Assembly (NCBI GenBank): GCA_040384325.1 | Contig: JAZKJL010000006.1 | Coordinates: 186,001-250,000 of the forward strand | Reading direction: 5' to 3' | From: JACMLX01 sp040384325 | GTDB lineage: Bacteria > Gemmatimonadota > Gemmatimonadetes > Gemmatimonadales > Gemmatimonadaceae | DNA length: 64,000 nt | Shown: positions 21,241 to 30,618 of the stretch, in pieces | How positions within the stretch are numbered: the first letter of the stretch is position 1 | Layout of the letters: the number at the start of each line of letters is the position of its first letter | The notes under the pieces: generated by a model | Databases searched by the model: none | Seen by the model: the letters and a program-made list of their open reading frames with translations, nothing else | Told to the model about the DNA's origin: nothing | Program-made: the position numbers and the translations under genes

Positions 21241-21567
21241 ATGTCTGTTCAAGTAGCTACTGGTAGCTACATTCCGGCTATGCGTACTGTCGGGCTGAAG
21301 GTTCTGAAGAACCGTCTCAGTGAGTACATCCGGCTCGTTGTCGCGGGCGAAACGATCCTGATCACGGACCGTGATCGGGTCGTGGCCGAGTTGCGTCCAC
21401 CGGCGCTTGCACACCCGATGATGGCCGATGCGCTGCTCGCGGACATGGTGGCACGGGGGATACTCACCTTGCCGACGGTCGTTGGCGGCGGCGCGCCGCC
21501 GCGCCTGCCAGTCGCGAACGCCGACGAGATTCTCGCAGACTTGGACGCCAGTCGCGCTGATCGGTGA
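21241..21567 (+). CDS. Type II antitoxin, Phd/YefM-like
   Basis: 108 aa. The core VGLKVLKNRLSEYIRLVVAGETILITDRDRVVAELRP is a Phd/YefM-type DNA-binding fold that covers the toxin and represses its own promoter. The C-terminal part (ADEILADLDASRADR) would be the toxin-neutralising tail. GGGAGG sits just before the ATG at 21241; an ATG at 21280 is also possible. The gene ends inside the start of the PIN-domain toxin gene (GTGA overlap), so the two are coupled. Confidence 0.88.
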   Translation: MSVQVATGSYIPAMRTVGLKVLKNRLSEYIRLVVAGETILITDRDRVVAELRPPALAHPMMADALLADMVARGILTLPTVVGGGAPPRLPVANADEILADLDASRADR

Positions 21568-21950
21568 TCTATCTCGACACGTCGATCGCAATGGCGCACC
21601 TGCTCCATGAAACCCGGTCGCCCGATGCCAGCTTCTGGGACGCGCCACTGACCAGCAGCCGACTGCTGGAGTACGAGCTCTGGAACCGGTTGCATGCGCA
21701 CGGGCTGACGGTCTCGCATGGCGCAGCCGCGCGCGACCTCCTGCGGCGGGTGGCGATGCTCGAGCTGACGCCGGAGGTGCTGCGGCGTGCGCTGGCGCCA
21801 TTTCCGGTGTCCGTGCGCACGCTGGCCGGGCTGCATCTGGCCTCAGCGCTGTACCTCCGTGAGCAGCGGCAGCCGATCGCGCTCGCGAGCTACGACAGCC
21901 GGATGCTGGTAGCCGCGCGGGCGCTGGAGATTCCGGTGCTGCCGACCTGA
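21564..21950 (+). CDS. PIN-domain toxin (VapC-like ribonuclease)
   Basis: 128 aa. PIN fold: MIYLDTSIAMAHLL with the first catalytic Asp (residue 5), LLEYELWNRL with the second acidic residue, LAGLHLASALYL, and ALASYDSRMLVAARAL with the last Asp. VapC toxins cleave RNA, often initiator tRNA or rRNA, and are held inactive by the antitoxin. It starts at GTG 21564, overlapping the antitoxin stop by four bases. Confidence 0.9.
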   Translation: MIYLDTSIAMAHLLHETRSPDASFWDAPLTSSRLLEYELWNRLHAHGLTVSHGAAARDLLRRVAMLELTPEVLRRALAPFPVSVRTLAGLHLASALYLREQRQPIALASYDSRMLVAARALEIPVLPT

Positions 21951-22005
21951 CTGCCGCCGTGCGTTGGTCCCGACGCGAGGCGCGTATGGTGTGTACAGCT
22001 GTTGG

Positions 22006-23145
22006 TCAGCGCAGGCCACCACCCGTCCGCAAAGCCGTCAGAAACGCGGTCGCGAACGCGGACCGTTCGATCGCCGCTTCGTCGAAGCGTGTCGGCCACT
22101 GCAGCGCATCGCTGTTCGCGAGCAGGATCAGCGTCCACCGTTCCGCCGGCGTCTCACCCAACACCTTCAGGTAGAGGGCCGAATACTGACCTTCCCAGAG
22201 CCCGGTGTGCCACGCCACCCGCCGGCCCTGAAGCGTGCCGAGAAACCAGCCAAGTCCGTACGGCAACACTGCACCGGACGATGTGCGCGGCGATGACCAG
22301 AGCATCGCACGCGACGCGGGCGACAGCAGCCGGTCGGTCGCGAGTGCGATGTCGAAGCGTGCCAGGTCCATCGCGCTCGCGATCACGCCACCGGCAGCAC
22401 CGTCGCCCTGGGGGGGTGGTGGATCCGAACGGATGACCCTCCCAGCCGAATCGAGGTGATACGGCGTCGCCAGTGCGGCGGCGATGTGCTCGGGGAGCGG
22501 CAGGCGCCGATGACGGCGCGCCGAGTGTCGCATGCCGGCGGGCCGGAAGACGAGCGAGTCGACCAGGTCGGAGAACGCACGGCCGGCGACTTCCGCCATC
22601 GGGCGCGATGCCCAGGAAAACACGGGCGGGTTGTACCAGAACCGCGTGCCGGGTGTGCCGTTGGCACGCATCGACAAGACATGCCGCAGCGTGAGGTCGT
22701 CAGCGGTGCAGGCGAAGTCGCCGAAGAACACGCCACCTTCACCGCGCGTCGCGTCGCAGAACTCGATGAAGTCACGATAGCGGCGCATCGGGCGGTCGAG
22801 ATCGAGCAGGCCATCCTGCACCAGCCGCAATGCGACCACCGCCGACATCGGCTTCGCCACCGACGCCACGTTGAACGGCGTGTCCGGCGTGACGGGGACG
22901 TTTCGCTCGACGTCGGCGACACCGTAGCCCTGCGCGACGACGACACTCGTGTCATGCAGGACGACGGCCGCGAGCCCGGGAATGCGCTGCGCACGCCGCA
23001 ACGAATCGAACCGCGGAATCAGTGCGCGCACCGCATCGCCATCGGCCGCCTCGATGCGAGTGGTGCCGGTGGGGCGTAGCTGTGCACACGACACGCAGAG
23101 GCTGGATGCGAGAACGGCCCGCACGAAGGTTGGCGTCAGGTTCAT
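22006..23145 (-). CDS. Secreted serine hydrolase, beta-lactamase class C family
   Basis: 379 aa. The N-terminus (MNLTPTFVRAVLASSLCVSC) looks like a signal or lipoprotein peptide, so it probably acts in the periplasm. The catalytic SxxK is SVAK (Ser95, Lys98), YNP near residue 171 supplies the tyrosine, and WHTGLWEG gives the HTG triad. The family includes D-aminopeptidases, esterases and penicillin-binding relatives; the substrate is unknown. It lies 56 bp after the ankyrin gene on the same strand. Confidence 0.9.
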   Translation of the reverse strand: MNLTPTFVRAVLASSLCVSCAQLRPTGTTRIEAADGDAVRALIPRFDSLRRAQRIPGLAAVVLHDTSVVVAQGYGVADVERNVPVTPDTPFNVASVAKPMSAVVALRLVQDGLLDLDRPMRRYRDFIEFCDATRGEGGVFFGDFACTADDLTLRHVLSMRANGTPGTRFWYNPPVFSWASRPMAEVAGRAFSDLVDSLVFRPAGMRHSARRHRRLPLPEHIAAALATPYHLDSAGRVIRSDPPPPQGDGAAGGVIASAMDLARFDIALATDRLLSPASRAMLWSSPRTSSGAVLPYGLGWFLGTLQGRRVAWHTGLWEGQYSALYLKVLGETPAERWTLILLANSDALQWPTRFDEAAIERSAFATAFLTALRTGGGLR

Positions 23146-23201
23146 GCGAGACCTACGCCGCCATCGATGCGCGGGTTGCAGTCGTACGCGACGCGCCACC
23201 G

Positions 23202-24869
23202 TCAGCCGTCAGCAGCCCCGGCGCGCAGCAACTGCTCCACCACCCCCGCATGCCCCCGCCGCTGCGCCCACGCCAGCGGCTCGGCCCACGGTGCACCGGC
23301 GGCCCGCACGTCCGCGCCGCGCGCCAGCAGCAACGCCACCAGCGCCTCCTGTCCGCGACGCGCCGCCACGCCGAGTGGCGTCGAGCAGTACTCGTCGTCG
23401 ATGGCGTCGATGCTCGCGCCATGGTCCAGCAGCAGCGTGGCCTTCGCCTCGTCGCCTTCGGCCGCCATGTGATGGAGCAGCGTGAAGCGGTGCCAGTTCA
23501 TGTGGTCGGGATGCATGCCCTGCTGCAGCAGGAACGCCGCCGTCGCCTCGTGCTTGAAGTAGTAGTACGGCGCCCATTTCGACACGCGTGGCACCGTGGC
23601 GCCGAGGCGCAACAGCATGGCGAGGATGTCGTGCCGGCCTGCGTTGGCGGGACCGGCGAGGATGCCATCGCCCCACCCGGCATCGTCCTTCGTGAGCCAG
23701 TCCGGGTTGGCGCGCAGCAGCGCCTCTGCGTCATCGATGCGGCCGTCCTGCGCCAACTGCATCGCACGATCGCGATCCGAGTTGCCTGGCAGCTGACCTC
23801 CATGGTGCGCGAGCAGCGCCGTCAGCGCGTCGTCTTTCGCCGCCTGCGACATCGGCGTGCCGGATGACTCCACCGGGCCGTTCGGATCGGCACCACACGT
23901 CAGCAGCAGTCGTACCAGCTCGTGCTGCCGGTCGTTGACGGCGATCCACAGCGAGAGCCCACGCGGCGCCCCTTCCTCCGGGAGCGCAGGGTCGGCGCCA
24001 TGCAGCAGCAGCAGCTGCGTCATCGCCACGTCCTGGCGGCGTACCGCGGCCGACAACACCCGATGGTGACAGCTGTCCTCGAAATTGGCGAGCGTCGCGT
24101 CGCGAGCCAGCGCCTGACGCACGAACGTCATGTCGCCGCGCAACGCAGCGATGAAGATCGTGTACTGGGCACCGTGCGACAGCAGTTCGTCGGCGACCTG
24201 CTCGCGCGTGCCGAGTGCCACCTGGAAGAACCAGTTCGGCATCAGCGCGCAGTGAATGGGGCGATAACCGTCACCGCGCACGGCATCCCCGTCTGCACCG
24301 GAGGTCAGCAGCGCACGAACCACGGCCAGGTGACCGTGTTTCGCGGCGTGGTGGAGCGCGGTGTCGCCGGTCTCGTTCGACGCGCGTGACAGGCCGGGGT
24401 TGCGCGCCAGTTCCGCTTCCACCGCCGCCAGGTCTCCGGCGCCGGCGGCGGCGATGATGGCCTGCGTATCCGCCGCGAGCGCAAACCGTGCCGAGAGGTG
24501 CGTGCGCAGGAGAGCTGTGACGGCCTCGTGGCCCCGGTCATCGGCGAAGGTGAGCAGCGATTCCTGGAACGGGCAACTGCGATACGCGAGATCGGCCCCA
24601 TGATCGAGCAGGTGTCGCGTGACATCGAGGTGCCCCTCGCGCACCGCGAAATGGATCGGCGGCGTGTAGTTGTACTCGATGGTGGCGAGCCGCGGCGATC
24701 GTTGCGTGAGATGCTGCACCGTGGTGAGGTCACCAGCACGGGCCGCGACGAACATCGCGAAAGCATCGTCGGTCGGCACCCGCGTGCCGTCGGCGAGCGT
24801 GAAGATGCGACCCGACGTCAGTTCGACGGGACGAATGAGCGGTCGAGCCGGTGTGCGATATCCCGTCAT
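23202..24869 (-). CDS. Ankyrin-repeat protein
   Basis: 555 aa, without signal peptide or membrane helix. At least nine ankyrin-like units are visible, for example TPPIHFAVREGHLDVTRHLL, TALHHAAKHGHLAVVRALL, SLWIAVNDRQHELVRLLL and TPLGVAARRGQEALVALLL, covering most of the protein. Ankyrin arrays bind proteins; no catalytic domain is present. Start at 24869 was chosen because codons upstream look non-coding. The partner is unknown. Confidence 0.9.
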   Translation of the reverse strand: MTGYRTPARPLIRPVELTSGRIFTLADGTRVPTDDAFAMFVAARAGDLTTVQHLTQRSPRLATIEYNYTPPIHFAVREGHLDVTRHLLDHGADLAYRSCPFQESLLTFADDRGHEAVTALLRTHLSARFALAADTQAIIAAAGAGDLAAVEAELARNPGLSRASNETGDTALHHAAKHGHLAVVRALLTSGADGDAVRGDGYRPIHCALMPNWFFQVALGTREQVADELLSHGAQYTIFIAALRGDMTFVRQALARDATLANFEDSCHHRVLSAAVRRQDVAMTQLLLLHGADPALPEEGAPRGLSLWIAVNDRQHELVRLLLTCGADPNGPVESSGTPMSQAAKDDALTALLAHHGGQLPGNSDRDRAMQLAQDGRIDDAEALLRANPDWLTKDDAGWGDGILAGPANAGRHDILAMLLRLGATVPRVSKWAPYYYFKHEATAAFLLQQGMHPDHMNWHRFTLLHHMAAEGDEAKATLLLDHGASIDAIDDEYCSTPLGVAARRGQEALVALLLARGADVRAAGAPWAEPLAWAQRRGHAGVVEQLLRAGAADG

Positions 24870-24944
24870 GACTGGCAGGTGAGTCGCGCAGGCGCAGCGG
24901 TCTGCTCCGACTCCGCGTCCCGCCATCGCGTCATCAACCCCGCG

Positions 24945-25514
24945 CTACGCCATGTCATACGCCTGCCGCAACCATCCCACCACCGCCGCGTCCACCTCGT
25001 CCACCGACGCCAGCCGCACGCGGTGCGTGACCATCGCATTCCACGACCCCGCCGCCTCGAGCCGCCCCGTTGGCGCCACGCCTTTCAGCTTGATCCCGAC
25101 ATCGAAGCGCGTCTTGGTGGAGGGATGCAGTGTCGCGAACTGCGTCTTCCGGCGCAGGCTCAGGTAGCCCTTTTTCGGCGACTGCTCGATGTCCGCGCCG
25201 AAGGTGCCGATGCGTTTCATCAGCGCATCGAAGATCGGCCGCATCGCTGCACGGTCACCCACGAACATCTCCGCCACCAGGTCACTGCCCTCGGCGATCA
25301 TCGAGCCGGCATCACTCTTCAGCGTGTGATGTGCGATCAGGTTGGCGTAGCCGTGCGTGATGCCGTGGTCCGCCTTCAGCCACGACACCAATTCGCCATG
25401 CTTCGCCTTCCCGCTGGCGCGTGTCAGGACCAACCATTGCTCGATGGACTTGCCGGTGGTCTCGGACAGCGACGCCACCATTTTCGCGGTCTGCTCTTCA
25501 GGGCTCTGCGCCAT
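24945..25514 (-). CDS. DUF4287/DUF5655 domain protein
   Basis: 189 aa, cytoplasmic. The N-terminal part (MAQSPEEQTAKMVASLSETTGKS, LKADHGITHGYANLIAH) matches DUF4287. The C-terminal part (SPKKGYLSLRRKTQFATLHPS, TRFDVGIKLKG, HRVRLASVDEVDAAVVGWLR) matches DUF5655. Both families are of unknown function, usually found fused like this. It may be co-transcribed with the neighbouring minus-strand genes (49 bp to the DUF1207 gene). Confidence 0.85.
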   Translation of the reverse strand: MAQSPEEQTAKMVASLSETTGKSIEQWLVLTRASGKAKHGELVSWLKADHGITHGYANLIAHHTLKSDAGSMIAEGSDLVAEMFVGDRAAMRPIFDALMKRIGTFGADIEQSPKKGYLSLRRKTQFATLHPSTKTRFDVGIKLKGVAPTGRLEAAGSWNAMVTHRVRLASVDEVDAAVVGWLRQAYDMA

Positions 25515-25563
25515 GGGTCGGGTGTTGGGAGGTGTAGGAACTGCAACAACGCTAGCGCCGGAA

Positions 25564-26517
25564 TCAGAATCCACCGAAGTGAACGCCGACGCCCGCGTAC
25601 TGCACCCGCTCGCGAAAGAACTGCCCGTACGGCGACGGCCCCTCGTAGAACTCGGCCAGCAACGCCCAGCGTCGCCCGGGAAGGTCGCCGCCCTTGCGAC
25701 GATCGTACTCGAGTCCTGCACGCGCACTGATACTCGGCTTCCAGTCATGTTCGTCGGACGTCTTGGCATCGACGGCCGCGATGAAGCGGAAGCCGCCCAG
25801 GCTGCGCAATGGAATGATCCACGTCATGGGCCGGAATTCCGTACCCGCATGCACGACCGTGGCGGCCAGCTCCTCGGGCTCGCGGTTCACCAGCCGCTCA
25901 CCGCCACCGTAGAAGCGAAGCGCGCCCGCATCGAGCGACAGCAGCAGGTCGATCGACTCGAACGAGAGGTTCTCGCGATCGCGCCGGTCGGCGGGCTCGC
26001 GCAGCAGGTACTCGTCGCCCAGATGTGAGCTCTGGTGATACACGCGCAGCCGCATCGATCCGCGACCGCGCCGGATCGTGAGCGGAAGGCCGACCATGTA
26101 GTCCGCGTTCAGCAGATCGTACGACGACGTCCCGAGATCGAACTGCGCGAACACACCCGCGCTGAGGGAGAGCTGCACGCCGTCACCCGGTTGCGATCCC
26201 GACCAGCGTCCGAGCCCGAACACGTCGCCGATGCCGACCGACGCCAGCCGACTCGACGCGCCGCCGGTGCCGCTGCCGGTGCGCTCCTGCAGCAGCGAGG
26301 CGAAGGAGCGCTGCGCCTTCGGATCGGCGATCAGCGGGCAGAACACGTCGCCGCGCGGCAGCGGCACGTAACCCGCCTGCTCGGAGCGCGGCATCCCGGC
26401 GCCGCAGCGATCGGGATACGAGTCCTGCGTTGCGTCCTGCGCCGACAGCGGCGCGGCCAGCAACGGGACGAGCGCTGCACCGGCAGCGACGACGGCGGTT
26501 CGCAGGGAGGCACGCAT
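25564..26517 (-). CDS. DUF1207-type outer-membrane/secreted protein
   Basis: 317 aa. Signal peptide MRASLRTAVVAAGAALVPLL then AAPLSAQ. The mature protein has alternating short strands with aromatic girdles (LRFYGGGERLV, RWALLAEFYEG) and the family hallmark SSHLGDEYLL, which fits DUF1207, probably a small outer-membrane beta-barrel. It ends in Phe (GVGVHFGGF), as many barrel proteins do. Role unknown. It is divergent from the MarR-GNAT gene. Confidence 0.82.
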   Translation of the reverse strand: MRASLRTAVVAAGAALVPLLAAPLSAQDATQDSYPDRCGAGMPRSEQAGYVPLPRGDVFCPLIADPKAQRSFASLLQERTGSGTGGASSRLASVGIGDVFGLGRWSGSQPGDGVQLSLSAGVFAQFDLGTSSYDLLNADYMVGLPLTIRRGRGSMRLRVYHQSSHLGDEYLLREPADRRDRENLSFESIDLLLSLDAGALRFYGGGERLVNREPEELAATVVHAGTEFRPMTWIIPLRSLGGFRFIAAVDAKTSDEHDWKPSISARAGLEYDRRKGGDLPGRRWALLAEFYEGPSPYGQFFRERVQYAGVGVHFGGF

Positions 26518-26652
26518 GGACAGTCGGCGTCGCAGGGTGGGCGGACCCGGTCGCGGTGGCTTTGCCACGGCCGGATGGAGACCAGCGGTCAGTATGGAGA
26601 CCGGTACGGACGACCCGCCAGCCGGGTGACAGCGCGCCGGGTCTGGCGATAG

Positions 26653-26665
26653 TTGACAAAGTCAA
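26653..26665. promoter_or_regulatory. Palindrome TTGAC-AAA-GTCAA, putative MarR operator
   Basis: A perfect 5-3-5 palindrome lies 50 bp upstream of the MarR-GNAT start, in the gap between divergent genes. MarR proteins commonly repress through such symmetric sites. TTGACA at 26653 may also serve as a -35 element. Confidence 0.55.
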
Positions 26666-26715
26666 TCACTTCGACGATCTCTTGGAGGAATCGCCTTTTC
26701 GCCTCGGAGCTCGCC

Positions 26716-27660
26716 ATGACAGCCGCTGCCTCGCTCGCCGACATCGATGCCGTCCGCCGGTTCAACCGTGTCTACACCCGCCTTGCCGGTGCGCTCGACG
26801 AAGGCCATCTGGAGAGCCCGTTTTCGCTGGCCGAGGTGCGCGTGTTGTACGAGCTGGCGCACCGGGAGCAACCGAACGCGAGCGAGATCGGGCGTGACCT
26901 GCAGCTCGACGCGGGATATCTGAGCCGCCTGCTGCGCACCCTCGGCGAACGGGGACTGCTCACGCGCACGCCATCCGCCACTGACGGACGACAGAGCGTG
27001 CTGGCGCTGACCGAGTCAGGTGCTGGGACCTTCGAGGATCTGCAGGCGCGGGCGCGTGCCGCAGTCGCCACGCTGCTGGCGCCACTGTCGCCGGCCGACC
27101 GCGCCACGCTGCTGTCGGCGATGCGGCACATCGAGACTTTGCTGGCGCCGGCACCATCGGCGGCCGACACCGCGCCGCCATACACACTCCGCGCGCATCG
27201 TCCCGGCGACATGGGGTGGGTGCTGAAGCGCCACGGCGAGATCTACGCCGCCGACTACGGCTGGGACCTGACGTTCGAGGCGCTGGTGGCGCGTATCGCG
27301 GCCGACTTTCTCGATCACTTCGATCCGGCGCGCGAGTACTGCTGGATCGCGGAGCGCGACGGCGAGAACGTGGGCTGCGTGTTCGTGGTGCGACATCCGG
27401 AGCGCGACGGCGTCGCCAAGCTGCGCATGCTGCTGGTGGAGCAGTCCGCGCGCGGGCTTGGCATCGGGCACCGGTTGGTGGACGAGTGCACGCAGTTCGC
27501 CCGTGCGGCCGGCTATCACACCATCACGCTCTGGACCAACGACATCCTGCACGGGGCGCGGCGCATCTACGAAAAGGCTGGCTACCGGCTGGTGCGCGAG
27601 GAATCACATCGCAGCTTCGGGCACGACCTCGTCGGACAGCACTGGGACCTGGTGCTCTGA
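26716..27660 (+). CDS. MarR-family regulator fused to a GNAT acetyltransferase
   Basis: 314 aa. Residues about 10-145 are a MarR winged helix (LAEVRVLYELAHRE, ASEIGRDLQLDAGYLSRLLRTL, DGRQSVLALTESG). Residues about 155-314 are a GNAT domain (RMLLVEQSARGLGIGHRLVDE holding the acetyl-CoA loop, and YEKAGYRLV). This two-domain arrangement is known in bacteria and typically couples acetylation with gene control. The ATG at 26716 has GGAG six bases before it. A palindrome upstream suggests self-regulation. The acetylation substrate is unknown. Confidence 0.93.
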   Translation: MTAAASLADIDAVRRFNRVYTRLAGALDEGHLESPFSLAEVRVLYELAHREQPNASEIGRDLQLDAGYLSRLLRTLGERGLLTRTPSATDGRQSVLALTESGAGTFEDLQARARAAVATLLAPLSPADRATLLSAMRHIETLLAPAPSAADTAPPYTLRAHRPGDMGWVLKRHGEIYAADYGWDLTFEALVARIAADFLDHFDPAREYCWIAERDGENVGCVFVVRHPERDGVAKLRMLLVEQSARGLGIGHRLVDECTQFARAAGYHTITLWTNDILHGARRIYEKAGYRLVREESHRSFGHDLVGQHWDLVL

Positions 27661-27683
27661 TTACCCGCGCCGCGTGCGGATGC

Positions 27684-29222
27684 TCAGGGCACCCGCACGT
27701 CGATCGCCGCGGTCTCGATCACGCCGCTCGTACGACGCACCTGCACGAACACGCGATACGCACCCGGTGAGGGAAAAACGACCGGGAAGCTGACCTCACC
27801 GTTGGTCGCGACAGCCGGTGCCACGCCTGCTGCCATGTGTGCGGCGTGCGGATCGGCCGGCATCGCTGTCGTCGGCTGCGCGTCGCCATGCAGGGCGGTG
27901 TCGCCGGCTTCGCGTCGCATCAGGCGTTGCTGCGCCGCCATCGAGCCGGTGCCCATGGGATGCAGGTGCACGAACACAGCGCCGTCGATGCGCAGCAACA
28001 TGGCGTGACCGGCCATGCCGAGCCACGGCGCCAGTGCCGCGGGCGTTCCGTCGCGATTGGTGAGGCGCGCGCGGACGACCAGGTCCTTGCCGACCACCGG
28101 CGAGCCCTCCAGCGCGACCGCGAACGTGGCACCGTCACCCAGCGTCGCGGGTGCGGTGTTCACGGTCGGCGGCTGGAGCGACCACGCGTCGTCACCATCA
28201 CTGTTCGGTGCCGACTCACCGGCCGGCACCGTGACGGTGTCGGTGATGGTGCGCGTGGCGCCGCTCTCGTGCACCACGTCGGCGAACAACCAGTAGGTGC
28301 CGGCTGGCACGGCCGTCAGCGGCGTCGTGAACGTGCGCTCGTCGGTCCGCACCGGATGCAGGTGCGCCACCGCACCGTTGCCGCCGGCCTCCACCAGGAA
28401 CAGGTGCATCAGCTTTCCATGATCGGGCATCAGCGGGGTCGTGACCGAGCCCCGCAGTCGCTCGCCTGGCTTCAGGAATCGCCACGCACTGTCGGTGACG
28501 GTGAGCGTCAACGTGCGCGACGCGCCACCGTTGACGACGCCTTCCGAGCGCACGGAGCGCAGCAGCGACTGGCGGAAGCCGCGTTCGACGGCGTTCCACC
28601 ATGTCCAGCCGCCCGTCACCGCCGCAGCGGTGATCACGAACGCGATGCCGGCGGCGAAACGGGCGCGGCGGCGGCGTGTGGTGTCCGGCGAAACACCCGG
28701 CGGCAGCGTGGCCTCACGCGACGCGGCACCGACCACCGAGACGAGGCCGAGCACCAGGAAGGCACCCAGCGCGGCCAGCACCCAACCCAGCCAGGACGGC
28801 ATGCCGAGTGTCGCCGTGGCGGCGCTCGTGTAGGGCACGATGAACGTGCCGTTGCCGGCCGGTCCACTGGCGGCGACGTGCAGCGCATACGACCCAGCAC
28901 CCATGATCCAGATCTGTGTCTGGAACGTCCTCGGTTCACCCGGCACGGCGGTGGTCGGTTCCGGGGCCGGCGCGCCCTTGGTGCCGTAGCGCCAGAGTGC
29001 CGGCTGCAGCGTGATCGCCGTCGGCACTGCACCGGGTGTCGTGGTGCGGATGACCACGTCCACCAGGCCGGGAATCACCGCCGGTGGCCTGACGAGGACG
29101 CGCAATCCGTACGGTCCGGCCACGCCTTCCTGCACCACCATCGTGCTGCCCACATGCGCGCTGCCGGTGAGCCAGACGGCGGTCAGCAGCAGCAGTGACG
29201 ACAACCGGCGGCGGACGTTCAC
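27684..29222 (-). CDS. Membrane-anchored extracytoplasmic protein, YtkA-like segments
   Basis: 512 aa from a GTG at 29222 that overlaps the upstream stop (GTGA). It has a signal peptide (RRRLSSLLLLTAVWLTGSAH), a beta-rich domain (GPYGLRVLVRPPAVIPGLVDV), two membrane helices around residues 140-220 (LGWVLAALGAFLVLGLVSVV; FAAGIAFVITAAAVTGG), then two beta domains with MPDHGKLMHLFLVE and GHAMLLRIDGAVFVHLHPMG that resemble FixH/YtkA-type folds. His/Met-rich stretches (HMAAG, HGDAQPTTAMPADPHAAH) suggest copper binding, as inference. It is translationally coupled to the integral membrane protein before it. Confidence 0.65.
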   Translation of the reverse strand: MNVRRRLSSLLLLTAVWLTGSAHVGSTMVVQEGVAGPYGLRVLVRPPAVIPGLVDVVIRTTTPGAVPTAITLQPALWRYGTKGAPAPEPTTAVPGEPRTFQTQIWIMGAGSYALHVAASGPAGNGTFIVPYTSAATATLGMPSWLGWVLAALGAFLVLGLVSVVGAASREATLPPGVSPDTTRRRRARFAAGIAFVITAAAVTGGWTWWNAVERGFRQSLLRSVRSEGVVNGGASRTLTLTVTDSAWRFLKPGERLRGSVTTPLMPDHGKLMHLFLVEAGGNGAVAHLHPVRTDERTFTTPLTAVPAGTYWLFADVVHESGATRTITDTVTVPAGESAPNSDGDDAWSLQPPTVNTAPATLGDGATFAVALEGSPVVGKDLVVRARLTNRDGTPAALAPWLGMAGHAMLLRIDGAVFVHLHPMGTGSMAAQQRLMRREAGDTALHGDAQPTTAMPADPHAAHMAAGVAPAVATNGEVSFPVVFPSPGAYRVFVQVRRTSGVIETAAIDVRVP

Positions 29223-30400
29223 CGCTTCACCTCGCGCAGCCAGCTGCCCCACGCCAGGCCGACGCGCGACGACAGGAATGCGGCCAGCACGCCCCACGTC
29301 ATCGTCTTCACCAGCGCCACCGAGGCACCGCCATCTTCCATCCAGAATTCACGCGGCCCGACCAGGTCGTCGGCGGGAATGCTATAGAAGCCGAAGCTGC
29401 CGCCGAAGAAGGGATGCCGGCCGGTCTCGGTCGCGAGCAGCGATCCGAACGGCCATTGCACGATCGCGAAGGCGAGCACGAATGACAGCCCCAGCACCAC
29501 CGCCGTCAGCCACGCATTGCGTGTCGCCATGCGGCGCAGCACGAGGTCGATCGCGATCGCCGGCACGATCAGCAGCAACGGGAAGTTCATCGGCACCATG
29601 TGCGTGACGTCATGCCCGATCGGCCCCAGCTTCGGCGTGGCGCCGAAGAGCGGGAAGATCCAGAGCTGTGACGCCATGATCACCATGTAGAACGCGGCCG
29701 TCGCCGTCGCCGGCCAGCGGAGCTTCGAGGCCCGCGACGCGGCCACGAGGAAGAGCGGGAAGACGCCGGCGGCGACGATGTAGAACAGCGAATTGTGCAT
29801 CAGCTGCACGTCGCCGTATTCCGTGACGGCGATCGCGGCCAGCGTCAGCAGCACACCGCTGGCGAAGGCCACCACCGTGGCGCGCGCGGAGGAATATCCC
29901 TCCACGTTCTGCGACGACACCGCCATCGTCTGTGCACCGACGAGGATCCCGAGCAGCCCGCAGAGCAGCACCACGTGCGGTGGGCTGAGGATCTGGACGT
30001 CGAGGCCGTAGGCGTTGTGCCACCAGTCGTCGAACGGCGCCGACGTGAGCATGGCGAAGGCGCCCCAGATGCAGATCCAGCCGCCGATGGGGCCGGTGAA
30101 GTACTTCCAGAGCCGCACCCCGTCGGTGGCGTGCGTTTCGCGCCGCCAGAAGGAGTTGGCGAGGACGCGGGCGCCACAGGACAGTCCGGCCAGCGTGCCG
30201 CCGAAGTAGATGGCCATGTGCGCCGGCGTCCAGAACGTGTCGCGCCCGATCGTCATGTGCCACGAGATGTCCCAGATCAGCCCGACCAGGATGCTGGTGG
30301 CGCCGAGGACCACGGCCGTGAGGTGGAGCGGAATGTCCCGGGCCGCCGTGCTGGTGCGGCTGGCGGCGGAGGTGCCGGGGGAGAAGAGCGAGGTGGCCAT
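29219..30400 (-). CDS. Multi-pass membrane protein of unknown function
   Basis: 393 aa with about ten hydrophobic helices, for example LTAVVLGATSILVGLIWDI, VVLLCGLLGILVGAQTM, GVLLTLAAIAVTEYG and LLLIVPAIAIDLVLRR. Conserved-looking polar features lie at helix ends: SWHMTIGRDTFWTPAHMAIY, PPHVVLL and GHDVTHMVPMN. These histidines could bind metal or heme, but I cannot assign a family. It is coupled to the next gene, and the pair is divergent from the nickel/cobalt permease gene. Confidence 0.7.
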   Translation of the reverse strand: MATSLFSPGTSAASRTSTAARDIPLHLTAVVLGATSILVGLIWDISWHMTIGRDTFWTPAHMAIYFGGTLAGLSCGARVLANSFWRRETHATDGVRLWKYFTGPIGGWICIWGAFAMLTSAPFDDWWHNAYGLDVQILSPPHVVLLCGLLGILVGAQTMAVSSQNVEGYSSARATVVAFASGVLLTLAAIAVTEYGDVQLMHNSLFYIVAAGVFPLFLVAASRASKLRWPATATAAFYMVIMASQLWIFPLFGATPKLGPIGHDVTHMVPMNFPLLLIVPAIAIDLVLRRMATRNAWLTAVVLGLSFVLAFAIVQWPFGSLLATETGRHPFFGGSFGFYSIPADDLVGPREFWMEDGGASVALVKTMTWGVLAAFLSSRVGLAWGSWLREVKR

Positions 30401-30618
30401 GAGCGTCCGGTCAGCGGGGGAGGCGACGGGCGTAACCTACGATGTGGGCCCCATCCGGTTCCAGCACCCCGGCAACTCCAGGCACCTGAATCCCCGACTG
30501 GCGCGAGCATGACGGTAGATTCCGGATGTGCGAGGGCGGCGAAGTCCGGGCACCGATCGGTTGCCGCTGCGTTCAGTCAGTTCACTCGCTGCCCACGACA
30601 TACGTCCGTGTTTACCCC
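30401..30618. promoter_or_regulatory. Divergent intergenic region
   Basis: 218 bp between the membrane-protein gene (minus) and the NiCoT-like gene (plus). It presumably carries both promoters. No clear palindrome or metal box could be recognised. Confidence 0.35.
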
